34,018 bases of DNA, taken from the NCBI GenBank assembly GCA_900315695.1, contig ONAE01000080.1, positions 1-34,018 on the forward strand. Reading direction: 5' to 3'. Made by a program: the position numbers and the translations under genes. The DNA comes from an uncultured Prevotella sp. (lineage in GTDB: Bacteria; Bacteroidota; Bacteroidia; Bacteroidales; Bacteroidaceae). Below are positions 16,778 to 23,918 of the stretch, piece by piece. The notes beneath the pieces were generated by a model. The model saw only the letters and a program-made list of their open reading frames with translations. It searched no databases and was not told the DNA's origin. Every line of letters begins with the position of its first letter. The first letter of the stretch is position 1.

Positions 16778-17581
16778 ATGAAAAAATTATCAATTCTCGC
16801 TGTCGCATTCGCAGCAATTGCATTTGCAGCTTGTGGAAACAAAACTGCAAAGAACACTGAATTAGCCGATTCAGTAGTAAAGAGTTTCGAACAGGAGCAG
16901 ATTGAAGCAAGCATTAAGATGCATGTTGACAGTCTGGCTAGTGAGGTCGGCAAGCTGAAGCAGCTTCCTTTCCTGCAGAAAGACAATGAAGGTTCCTTCA
17001 AGTTGACAAAGGAGGAGAAGCAGGTGAAGCCCGACTATCTGCTGAACCCCTCTGTAGCAGAGAATGCTACCACACTCGCAGAGAAATATCGTGTGATGGC
17101 TGCTCTCGAGGTTGACAAGAGTGTTGCTAAACTCTATGAGATGCCTCTTGAGGACTACGACAAGGCTATCACCAAGTTGGCTGCCGACATCAACGATCCT
17201 TCTTTCAAGGTTCTTGAAAATAGCGACGCTGCCGAGACTCCTCAGGCTCTCTATGATGCCATGAACGAGAACAACCGCATCAACTACTTCTGGCAGGTTG
17301 CTGCTGCTTCTCTCGTAGAGCAGATCTATTGCGCTAGCAAGAACTCAGACAAGTTCCTCGCTGCTTTCGACGACGATGCTGCTGCAAACACCACTTTCCG
17401 TGTTGTGCTGATCCTCGATGCCCTGAACCGTCTCTCTGAGTACGATCCCGACATCAAGCCCGTTGCTGAGGCTCTGGCTACTCTCGACACCCTTAACGCT
17501 ACAACCGTTACTGAGCTGAAGGCTCAGCTGGCTGAGGCAAAGGAGCAGATTGAGGCTGCCCGTAAGGCCCTCACCAAGTAA
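16778..17581 (+). CDS. Hypothetical lipoprotein with alanine-rich helical body
   Basis: The 267-residue product starts MKKLSILAVAFAAIAFAACGN, a lipoprotein signal peptide with the acylated cysteine at residue 19. The remainder is strongly helical, acidic and alanine-rich, ending in a coiled-coil-like stretch (ELKAQLAEAKEQIEAARKALTK). No enzyme motif is seen. The ATG at 16778 follows an A-rich leader (eight A), and upstream in-frame extension to 16640 lies inside the ABC gene. Codon use is unusually regular (GCT, CTC, AAG), suggesting high expression. It may share a transcript with the ABC transporter. The intrinsic terminator at 17606-17643 ends it. Confidence 0.85.
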   Translation: MKKLSILAVAFAAIAFAACGNKTAKNTELADSVVKSFEQEQIEASIKMHVDSLASEVGKLKQLPFLQKDNEGSFKLTKEEKQVKPDYLLNPSVAENATTLAEKYRVMAALEVDKSVAKLYEMPLEDYDKAITKLAADINDPSFKVLENSDAAETPQALYDAMNENNRINYFWQVAAASLVEQIYCASKNSDKFLAAFDDDAAANTTFRVVLILDALNRLSEYDPDIKPVAEALATLDTLNATTVTELKAQLAEAKEQIEAARKALTK

Positions 17582-17605
17582 GAGGTTACACCTTATTTAT
17601 AATAT

Positions 17606-17643
17606 AATCCCCGGAAGTGGTCAACTTTCGGGGATTATTTTTT
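17606..17643. terminator. Bidirectional intrinsic terminator between lipoprotein and ribD
   Basis: AATCCCCGGAAGT-GGTCA-ACTTTCGGGGATT forms a 13-bp stem (one G-T pair) with a 5-nt loop at 17606-17636, followed by seven T. It serves the plus-strand lipoprotein. For the minus strand, the ribD stop codon (17621-17623) lies in the loop, so the hairpin overlaps the end of ribD. Confidence 0.85.
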
Positions 17644-18556
17644 GATAGCACACCAACTGGTTCACACCGTCTCTGATGGTTTCCCTCACCTCAGCTGTTG
17701 CTGGTATCTGTGGGGCACGGGTTCCATCGGTGACTGTCATGCCAAGGTTTGTCTCTACACGAAGCTCGTCCCAGAGGCCCTTATCGATAAACGACTGTAA
17801 GGTCTTGGCACCCCCCTCCACTATCAACGACTGGATCTGGTGGGCATGCAGACTCTCCAGGTTCAGAGGGTGCGCACGATCAATGATCAGGCGCTTCGGG
17901 TTTGCACCACTCCACTCACGGACAGTCAACTGGGGTTTATCTCTTTCATCAGTCACTCGTCCCACCAGGATCGCATCCTCCTCGGCACGAAGTTTATGGG
18001 AGAGCATCTTGGTGAAGTCGTTGGATATCTGTATCGGCTTGAAATGATCATCGATAAAACCATTAGCCGTCTGAGCCCATTTCAGGATGATATAGGGGCG
18101 CTGCTCCCGATGAAAAGTAAAGAAACGACGGTTCAGAGCCTCACATTCCTTCTCAAGCACGCCCACTTCCACCTCGATACCGGCATCTCTCAGTTTACGG
18201 ATACCCCGACCTTTCACCTCAGCAAAGGGATCCACACAGCCAACAACGGCACGCCGCACACCTTTCTGAATGATCAGATCGGCACAAGGGGGGGTCTTAC
18301 CATAATGCGAACAGGGCTCCAGACTCACATAGATGGTTGCTTCTTTCAAAAGTGGCTCGTCTTCTGCACGCACAGAGGCAAACGCATTTACCTCGGCATG
18401 TCCTTCGCCACAACGCACATGATAGCCCTCACCGATAATCCTGCCATCCGCACTCACGATCACAGCACCCACCATCGGATTGGGCTTGGCATTCTGCTGA
18501 CCATTCCGAGCCAACTGCAGACAGCGCCGCATGTATTTTTCGTCGTCTATCATCAC
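17621..18556 (-). CDS. ribD: Riboflavin biosynthesis deaminase/reductase, reductase domain shortened
   Basis: RibD performs the second and third steps of riboflavin synthesis. The deaminase domain is intact: HAE at 53-55, with zinc ligands Cys82 and Cys91 in PCSHYGKTPPC. The reductase domain begins near residue 155 (YIILKWAQTANGFIDD) and retains ILVG (197-200) and SLIVEGG (243-249). Total length is 311, about 45-50 shorter than usual (about 360). The gap falls between RLIIDR (222-227) and SLIVEGG, where only 15 residues remain. The segment after ILVG reads RVTDERDKPQLTVREW, also unusual at a place that normally reads like GTxTxxxDNPxLTVR. Deaminase activity is likely; reductase activity is uncertain. 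The start may be 18554-18556 or the next ATG. Divergent from prmC. Confidence 0.93.
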   Translation of the reverse strand: MMIDDEKYMRRCLQLARNGQQNAKPNPMVGAVIVSADGRIIGEGYHVRCGEGHAEVNAFASVRAEDEPLLKEATIYVSLEPCSHYGKTPPCADLIIQKGVRRAVVGCVDPFAEVKGRGIRKLRDAGIEVEVGVLEKECEALNRRFFTFHREQRPYIILKWAQTANGFIDDHFKPIQISNDFTKMLSHKLRAEEDAILVGRVTDERDKPQLTVREWSGANPKRLIIDRAHPLNLESLHAHQIQSLIVEGGAKTLQSFIDKGLWDELRVETNLGMTVTDGTRAPQIPATAEVRETIRDGVNQLVCYQKIIPES

Positions 18557-18595
18557 TTTTTTACCGTTTTACTTTTCTACCTTTTTACTTTTTAC

Positions 18596-18603
18596 TATCT
18601 TTG
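18596..18603 (+). promoter_or_regulatory. -7 box of the prmC-recX-comF operon
   Basis: TATCTTTG lies 8 nt before the ATG at 18612, so the leader must be very short or absent. Upstream is a pyrimidine-rich run with repeated TTTTAC and no clear TTTG at the -33 spacing. Confidence 0.45.
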
Positions 18604-18611
18604 CATCCGCT

Positions 18612-19451
18612 ATGACATACGAAACGCTCTGCCACAGACTATCCACATGTTATGAAGCAGGCGAGGCCAAGGCCCTCGTCCGCTGGGTACTCGACGTGCG
18701 TTTCGACCTGTCGCTGGCAGACATTCTTTGCGGCAAAGTTACACAATTATCCGCAGACGACCAAGCAGAACTGGAAAAAATCATGCAGAGACTTGAAAAA
18801 GGCGAACCCGTACAATATATAATAGGTGTAGCCGATTTCGCAGGTCGCCAGTTCAAGGTGGCTCCTGGTGTACTTATCCCCCGACCGGAGACCGCAGAGC
18901 TCTGTGAATGGGTGGTCTCAGAGGCTCAAAATGCCTCGCAACTACTGGATATCGGGACAGGTAGCGGTTGCATCGCCATCACCTTGGCAGCGGAGTTGCC
19001 TCACGCAAAGGTCTCGGCGTGGGATATCTCCGACGATGCCCTCCGCATCGCTAGCGGCAATGCCAGCCTTCTTGGTGCCAACGTGACAATTGAGAAGCAC
19101 GATATTCTTGATACAGCCATAGCTACTGATACCCAGCCAATCTACGATGTCATCGTCAGTAATCCCCCCTACATCAAACCGTCAGAACGCGATGGAATGG
19201 CGAAAAATGTACTCGACTATGAGCCCGGTATCGCCCTTTTCGCCCCAGAGGCTAATCCCATCATCTTCTATCAGAAGATTGCCCACTTTGCATGGAAGAA
19301 CCTCAGAGAGGGGGGACGTCTCTTCTTCGAATTGAACCCACTCACGTCGGAGGCTGTCGGCGATGACCTCCGCCAATTAGGATTCTCCGACATCGAATTC
19401 CGTCAGGATCTATATGGCAAACAACGGTTCCTTAAAGCTACTAAGATATGA
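18612..19451 (+). CDS. prmC: Peptide chain release factor N5-glutamine methyltransferase
   Basis: This 279-residue SAM-dependent enzyme methylates the GGQ glutamine of release factors RF1 and RF2. It has an N-terminal helical domain, the SAM motif LLDIGTGSGCIAI (about 115-127), and the catalytic NPPY (about 184-187) in DVIVSNPPYIKPSE. RPETAEL near residue 95 is also typical of PrmC/HemK. I chose ATG 18612 (MTYETLCHRLS) because upstream in-frame codons from 18531 lie within the divergent gene and promoter. Its stop overlaps the recX start (ATGA at 19448-19451), indicating translational coupling. Confidence 0.95.
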   Translation: MTYETLCHRLSTCYEAGEAKALVRWVLDVRFDLSLADILCGKVTQLSADDQAELEKIMQRLEKGEPVQYIIGVADFAGRQFKVAPGVLIPRPETAELCEWVVSEAQNASQLLDIGTGSGCIAITLAAELPHAKVSAWDISDDALRIASGNASLLGANVTIEKHDILDTAIATDTQPIYDVIVSNPPYIKPSERDGMAKNVLDYEPGIALFAPEANPIIFYQKIAHFAWKNLREGGRLFFELNPLTSEAVGDDLRQLGFSDIEFRQDLYGKQRFLKATKI

Positions 19452-19939
19452 AAAAAGAAATCACCCAGCAAGAAGCCTTCCTGCAATTGGCTTCCCTATG
19501 TGCCCAGGCTGAGCACTGTGAAAAGGAGATGCGCGACAAACTCAAGCGCTGGGGTATCGATGAATCTGCACAAAATCACATCATCGAACGCCTGATCAAT
19601 GAACGCTACATCGATGATGAACGCTATGCGCGAGCCTTCGTCAAAGATAAGATACGCTACAACAAATGGGGCCGGCGCAAGGTGCAACAGGGCCTCTGGA
19701 TGAAACAAATCGCCCCGGAGATTCAACAGCGTGTACTCGATGAAATCGATGATCAGGAGTATCTCAACGTGCTCCGTCTTCTACTGAAACAGAAGCGGAA
19801 GAGTGTTAAGGCAGAGAGTGACTACGAACTGAACCAGAAACTCGTGCGCTTTGCCCTGGGACGTGGGTTCACCTTCAATATCATCCGCCAATGCCTCGAT
19901 GTCGATGAGGAGATGGAAGAATACGATGAAACCGATTAG
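19448..19939 (+). CDS. recX: Regulatory protein RecX
   Basis: The 163-residue protein is helical with three-helix repeats and the RecX signature ERLINERYIDDERYARAFVKDK near residues 45-68. RecX binds RecA filaments and limits recombinase activity. recA is not in the window. It is coupled to prmC by an ATGA overlap, and comF starts 14 bases before its stop. Confidence 0.92.
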   Translation: MKKEITQQEAFLQLASLCAQAEHCEKEMRDKLKRWGIDESAQNHIIERLINERYIDDERYARAFVKDKIRYNKWGRRKVQQGLWMKQIAPEIQQRVLDEIDDQEYLNVLRLLLKQKRKSVKAESDYELNQKLVRFALGRGFTFNIIRQCLDVDEEMEEYDETD

Positions 19940-20627
19940 TTTCTGGCGTCGTCTGCTCGATTTGATCGCCCCACGTCTCTGTGTGGTCTGTCGGCACAGG
20001 TTGTCTGTCACCGAAGAAATCATCTGTTCCAAGTGCAACTTCCACCTACCTCGCACGGAATTCCATCTCAATGCCTATGACAACGAGATGGCACGGCTCT
20101 TCTGGGCTCAGATACCCATCCAGCGCGCCACAGCTTTCTTCTATTATGAGCCGCATGCCGAGACAGCCAACATCATCTACGAGCTGAAATATAAGAACCG
20201 TCCTGAGATCGGCACTATCATTAGTCGTATGCTGGCCAAAGAGATCCAACCCGCTGGATTCTTCGATGAAATCGACGGAATTGTGCCTGTTCCCCTTGCC
20301 AAGAAGCGCCTCCACCAACGTGGTTACAACCAGAGTGAAGAGATCGCCCAGGGCATCAGTGAGATCACAGGACTGCCTGTCTATAAGAAGGTGGTAAGGC
20401 GCAACAGCTTCAAAGGCTCTCAGACGAACAAAGGCCGTTGGGATCGCCAGGAAAATGTAGAGCATGTCTTTGAACTCATCGATGCCCAGGCTGTCTGCAA
20501 CAGGCATCTGCTGCTCATCGATGATGTCGTCACCACTGGTGCCACCTGCATCGCCTGTGCCAAAGCCCTTTGCCAGGCGGGCAACGTCCGCATCAGCATC
20601 CTCTCCCTCGCCTTCGCCAAATCATAA
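19926..20627 (+). CDS. comF: ComF family protein (phosphoribosyltransferase-like)
   Basis: The 233-residue protein starts with an N-terminal zinc finger (LCVVC at about 18-22 and ICSKC at about 34-38), followed by VPVPLAKKRLHQRGYNQ and the PRPP-binding motif LLIDDVVTTGAT near residues 198-209, the ComFC/GntX pattern. In competent bacteria ComF helps DNA uptake; in others the role is less clear. The ATG at 19926 is chosen because the earlier in-frame start at 19851 lies inside recX. It overlaps recX by 14 bases and ends the operon; pyrE then has its own promoter. Confidence 0.92.
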   Translation: MKPISFWRRLLDLIAPRLCVVCRHRLSVTEEIICSKCNFHLPRTEFHLNAYDNEMARLFWAQIPIQRATAFFYYEPHAETANIIYELKYKNRPEIGTIISRMLAKEIQPAGFFDEIDGIVPVPLAKKRLHQRGYNQSEEIAQGISEITGLPVYKKVVRRNSFKGSQTNKGRWDRQENVEHVFELIDAQAVCNRHLLLIDDVVTTGATCIACAKALCQAGNVRISILSLAFAKS

Positions 20628-20653
20628 CTCACTATCGGAAATACTCAAATAAA

Positions 20654-20685
20654 TTTGGTATTTCGCTCACTTATTCGTACCTTTG
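20654..20685 (+). promoter_or_regulatory. pyrE promoter, near-copy of the argS promoter
   Basis: TTTG at 20654-20657, a 20-nt spacer, and TACCTTTG at 20678-20685, 23 nt before the ATG. The sequence TTTGGTATTTCGCTC matches argS P1 except at one base, and CTCACTTATTCGTACCTTTG matches argS P2 exactly. Confidence 0.75.
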
Positions 20686-20708
20686 TGCCCAAATTAAGAT
20701 TTATCATT

Positions 20709-21338
20709 ATGGAAATCAAGAATCAATTTGCCAAGAAACTGATGGACATTCAGGCCATCAAGTTGCAACCCAACGACCCGTTTACATGGGCCTCAGGTTG
20801 GAAATCACCGATTTATACCGACAACCGCAAGACACTGTCGTTTCCCGAGCTCCGCTCGTTTGTGAAACTCGAGCTCTGTCACCTCATTCAGGAGAACTTC
20901 CCTGAGGCAGAGGCTGTGGCAGGTGTTGCCACCGGAGCGATAGCCCAGGGCGCCCTCGTAGCCGATCAGCTAGGACTCCCCTACAGCTACGTCCGTCCGA
21001 AGCCGAAAGATCACGGTATGGGCAATCAGGTGGAAGGCGAGATCAAGAAAGGTGCCAAGGTAGTAGTGGTCGAGGATCTGATCTCTACTGGAGGCTCTTC
21101 TCTGAAAGCCGTTGCCGCCCTCCGCGAATATGGCGTGGAAGTGGTTGGTATGGTGGCATCGTTTACCTATGGCTTCCCTGTGGCAGAGCAGGCTTTTGCA
21201 GAGGCTGGTGTGAAACTCATCACCCTGAGCAACTACGAGGCAGTGATCGAGGAAGCCGCCAAGACGGGTTATATTAAAGAGGAAGACAAGGCTGTGCTTG
21301 CCGAATGGCGCAAGAGCCCTGAAACATGGAAGCAGTAA
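20709..21338 (+). CDS. pyrE: Orotate phosphoribosyltransferase
   Basis: The 209-residue enzyme makes orotidine 5'-phosphate from orotate and PRPP in pyrimidine synthesis. It shows FTWASGWKSPIYTDNRK (substrate site), YVRPKPKDHGMGNQVEG (flexible loop) and the PRPP motif VVVVEDLISTGGSS near residues 119-132. The ATG at 20709 follows the promoter by 23 bases; the in-frame TTG at 20655 lies within the promoter. The neighbours SRPBCC protein and argH follow on the same strand. Confidence 0.96.
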   Translation: MEIKNQFAKKLMDIQAIKLQPNDPFTWASGWKSPIYTDNRKTLSFPELRSFVKLELCHLIQENFPEAEAVAGVATGAIAQGALVADQLGLPYSYVRPKPKDHGMGNQVEGEIKKGAKVVVVEDLISTGGSSLKAVAALREYGVEVVGMVASFTYGFPVAEQAFAEAGVKLITLSNYEAVIEEAAKTGYIKEEDKAVLAEWRKSPETWKQ

Positions 21339-21346
21339 GCCTCTCA

Positions 21347-21394
21347 TTTTTCATTATTTCATTTTTACATTTTTTCATTATTTCATTTTTACAT
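21347..21394 (+). repeat. Perfect 24-bp tandem duplication ending at a start codon
   Basis: TTTTTCATTATTTCATTTTTACAT occurs twice back to back at 21347-21370 and 21371-21394. The last two bases of the second copy are the first two of the ATG of the SRPBCC gene. The repeat fills nearly all the space between pyrE and that gene. Confidence 0.9.
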
Positions 21395-21824
21395 GGGATT
21401 ATTCGGAAGTGAATCAAAATTCGAGAGTAGCGTCAAGCAAGTGCCCTACCCTCAGCAGGCTGTGTATGATAACATCAGCGACCTGAACAATCTGGAAAAA
21501 GTACGCGACCGTGTGCCTGAGGATAAAGTCAACGATTTTAGCTTCGATCAGGATACTGTGAGTCTCAACGTGGCTCCTGTCGGGGAACTCAAGCTCCGTA
21601 TCTGTGAGCGCGAGGAGCCCAAGTGCGTGAAGTTCGAGACGGTGCAGTCACCCGTTCCCTTCAATGTATGGGTACAGGTATTGCCTGTCGATGAGAACAA
21701 CTCCAAGATGAAGGTCACGGTGAAGGCAGAGCTCAATCCATTCATTAAGAGTATGGTAGAGAAGCCCCTCCAGGAAGGTGTCGAGAAGATTGCCGATGCC
21801 CTCGCACAGGTACATTATGTATAA
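21393..21824 (+). CDS. SRPBCC family (START-like) protein
   Basis: The 143-residue protein resembles the polyketide-cyclase/CoxG-like SRPBCC fold: an N-terminal strand (ESSVKQVPYPQQAVYDNISDLNNLEKV), a central sheet (DTVSLNVAPVGELKLRICERE, VKFETVQSPVPFNVWVQVLPV, SKMKVTVKAELNPFI) and a long C-terminal helix (EKPLQEGVEKIADALAQVHYV). The fold usually holds a hydrophobic ligand; no ligand can be named. It lies between pyrE and argH on the same strand, an arrangement I believe is conserved in Bacteroidales. The start ATG is formed by the second copy of a 24-bp repeat. Confidence 0.82.
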   Translation: MGLFGSESKFESSVKQVPYPQQAVYDNISDLNNLEKVRDRVPEDKVNDFSFDQDTVSLNVAPVGELKLRICEREEPKCVKFETVQSPVPFNVWVQVLPVDENNSKMKVTVKAELNPFIKSMVEKPLQEGVEKIADALAQVHYV

Positions 21825-21848
21825 TTAAGACAAGCAGAACATAAGGGA

Positions 21849-23183
21849 ATGAAACTCTGGGAAAAGAACTTTGAGGTCAACAAGGAAATAGAGCGTTTCA
21901 CCGTCGGACGAGACCGTGAGATGGACCTCTATCTGGCGAAATACGATGTGCTGGGTTCTATGGCACATATCACCATGCTCGAATCCATCGGACTTCTGGA
22001 GCATGATGAGCTCCCCCAGCTGCTCGCTGAGTTGAAAAACATCTATCTCTCGGCAGAGCGTGGTGAGTTTGTGATTGAAGAGGGTGTCGAGGATGTCCAC
22101 TCTCAGGTGGAGATGATCCTCACCCGTCGTCTGGGCGATATGGGAAAGAAGATCCACTCGGGTCGTTCGCGCAACGATCAGGTGCTGGTTGACCTGAAGC
22201 TCTTCACCCGTCATGAGCTGAAGGAGATTGCCGACGGCGTAAAGATTCTCTTCGACGAGCTGATCCAGAAGAGCAACCAGTATAAGGATGTGCTCATGCC
22301 AGGCTATACCCACCTTCAGATCGCCATGCCCTCCAGCTTCGGACTCTGGTTCGGGGCCTATGCCGAGAGCCTCACCGACGATATGCTGTTCCTGCAGGCC
22401 GCCTATAAGATGACCAACCGCAACCCGCTGGGCTCCGCTGCCGGCTATGGCTCTTCCTTCCCCCTCAACCGCACGATGACCACCCAGCTCCTGGGTTTCG
22501 ACTCGATGGACTACAATGTGGTATATGCTCAGATGGGGCGCGGCAAGATGGAGCGTAACGTGGGCTTCGCCATCGCCACCATCGCCGGCACCCTGGCAAA
22601 ACTGGCCTTCGATGCCTGTCTGTTCAACTCCCAGAACTTCTCTTTCGTGAAACTCCCGAAGGAGTGTACCACCGGTTCGAGCATCATGCCTCACAAGAAG
22701 AATCCCGATGTCTTCGAGCTGATACGCGCCAAGTCCAACAAGCTCCAGTCGCTGCCCCAGCAGGTGATGCTCATCATGAACAACCTGCCCTGCGGCTACT
22801 TCCGCGACCTGCAGATCATCAAGGAGGTGTTCCTGCCGGCTTTCGACGAGCTGAAGGACTGTCTGCAGATGACCGCCTACATCATCAATAAGATAGAAGT
22901 CAACGAGCATATCCTCGACAACCCGATGTACGACCCGATGTTCTCTGTTGAGGAGGTGAACCGCCTCGCCGCCAACGGCATGCCCTTCCGCGATGCCTAT
23001 AAGAAGGTGGGCCTCGACATCGAGGCAGGTCAGTTCCACGCCAGCCATGACATCCATCACACCCACGAGGGCTCCATCGGCAACCTCTGCAACGATCAGA
23101 TTCAAGCCCTCATGCAGCAAACACTCGACGGCTTCCACTTCGAGCGTATGACCGAGGCAGAGCGTAAACTCTTAGGCCGATGA
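21849..23183 (+). CDS. argH: Argininosuccinate lyase
   Basis: The 444-residue enzyme splits argininosuccinate into arginine and fumarate, the last step of arginine synthesis. It carries the fumarase/aspartase superfamily signature GSSIMPHKKNP (near 277-287), KIHSGRSRNDQV near residue 101, and GYTHLQIAMPSS near 151. It is homotetrameric in known cases. It starts 24 bases after the SRPBCC gene. Its stop overlaps the ATG of the next lipoprotein (ATGA at 23180-23183). From the middle of argH onward third codon positions are strongly C/G, which makes long antisense frames appear; these are not genes. Confidence 0.96.
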   Translation: MKLWEKNFEVNKEIERFTVGRDREMDLYLAKYDVLGSMAHITMLESIGLLEHDELPQLLAELKNIYLSAERGEFVIEEGVEDVHSQVEMILTRRLGDMGKKIHSGRSRNDQVLVDLKLFTRHELKEIADGVKILFDELIQKSNQYKDVLMPGYTHLQIAMPSSFGLWFGAYAESLTDDMLFLQAAYKMTNRNPLGSAAGYGSSFPLNRTMTTQLLGFDSMDYNVVYAQMGRGKMERNVGFAIATIAGTLAKLAFDACLFNSQNFSFVKLPKECTTGSSIMPHKKNPDVFELIRAKSNKLQSLPQQVMLIMNNLPCGYFRDLQIIKEVFLPAFDELKDCLQMTAYIINKIEVNEHILDNPMYDPMFSVEEVNRLAANGMPFRDAYKKVGLDIEAGQFHASHDIHHTHEGSIGNLCNDQIQALMQQTLDGFHFERMTEAERKLLGR

Positions 23184-23737
23184 ACAGATTCAGGCACATA
23201 CTCTGCGTGTTCTGTCTGATGCTGGTGGCCTGCAACGCCAACGACAGCATCAGCCGTGAGAACCGCTGTCAGTTCATCTTCGACACCACGCTCCATCCCC
23301 TGCCCTGTCATCTCACAGGCATCCTGGGCAACAACGGCCACTTCTGCCAGGTGCAGACCTATGTCGATAACAAGGGCATCCGCCATCTGAAGACCACCCG
23401 CAACTTCGACAACGCCAAGGACGATGTAGCCCTCTCCACAGAACGCGAGGCCCAGTTTAATTACTACCTCGGCGCCAACGACTGCATCATCATCGGCACC
23501 AGCAGCTATGATTTCACCCTGCTCACGTGGGACGGCCAGTGCCCCAACTGCCTCACGGATTACGGAGGCTACAGCTATCCCCTCACCTGGCAGGACAACG
23601 GCCACAAGCTCCACTGTGCCAAGTGCAGCCGCTCCTACGATGTCAACAACGGCGTGGTGGCCGATGGGGCGTCGGGGCGCCAGCTGCTCAGATACTATGC
23701 CGCCCTCGAAAACGGACTCATCCGTGCTTGGAACTAA
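23180..23737 (+). CDS. Lipoprotein with Rieske-like four-cysteine C-terminal domain
   Basis: The 185-residue product has a lipoprotein signal with acyl cysteine 18 (LMLVAC). Residues 121-124 are CPNC and 146-149 are CAKC, followed by a stretch (SRSYDVNNGVVADG and so on) that resembles the second cluster-binding loop and final strands of Rieske proteins, but with cysteines where Rieske has histidines. It may hold zinc or a rubredoxin-like metal site rather than a [2Fe-2S] cluster; this is inference. It overlaps argH by 4 bases, so it is translationally coupled to a biosynthetic gene without obvious functional link. Confidence 0.75.
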   Translation: MNRFRHILCVFCLMLVACNANDSISRENRCQFIFDTTLHPLPCHLTGILGNNGHFCQVQTYVDNKGIRHLKTTRNFDNAKDDVALSTEREAQFNYYLGANDCIIIGTSSYDFTLLTWDGQCPNCLTDYGGYSYPLTWQDNGHKLHCAKCSRSYDVNNGVVADGASGRQLLRYYAALENGLIRAWN

Positions 23738-23766
23738 GCCAAAAATCTAAAAATTGTGTAAAAAGT

Positions 23767-23798
23767 TTGGCTATTCCAATTATTAGACTTACCTTTGC
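23767..23798 (+). promoter_or_regulatory. Promoter of tRNA-Leu and the downstream lipoprotein genes
   Basis: TTTG at 23767-23770, a 20-nt spacer, and TACCTTTG at 23791-23798, 34 nt before the tRNA. The -33 box falls in the right arm of a 7-bp inverted repeat (AGCCAAA 23737-23743, TTTGGCT 23767-23773). Confidence 0.7.
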
Positions 23799-23832
23799 AC
23801 TCGCGAAATAAGTCGCAACTGCATAATGGTTT

Positions 23833-23918
23833 GCCGTGATGGTGGAATTGGTAGACACGAGGGACTTAAAATCCCTTGACCAGAAATGGTTGTGCGGGTT
23901 CGAGTCCCGCTCGCGGCA
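23833..23918 (+). tRNA. tRNA-Leu (anticodon UAA)
   Basis: The acceptor arms GCCGTGA (23833-23839) and TCGCGGC (23911-23917) pair with one G-U. The anticodon loop CTTAAAA has TAA at 23867-23869 on the stem AGGGA/TCCCT. A long variable arm (TTGACCAGAAATGGTTG) shows it is a class II tRNA, and the T arm reads GCGGGTTCGAGTCCCGC. It reads UUA/UUG leucine codons. The 3' CCA is not encoded (CTA follows discriminator A). The next protein gene begins within or directly after it. Confidence 0.97.

Noticed and set aside
18557-18611. FMN riboswitch ahead of ribD
   Set aside because: The gap to prmC is only 55 bases, too short for the element, and shows pyrimidine repeats instead.
21825-23138. 437-codon antisense frame opposite argH
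   Set aside because: argH on the plus strand is unmistakable; the antisense frame arises from strong C/G third-position bias and its product (His/Val/Leu-rich) has no domain.
23833-23918. tRNA-Leu as an integration site
   Set aside because: No integrase and no direct repeat of the tRNA 3' end was seen nearby; downstream genes look chromosomal.
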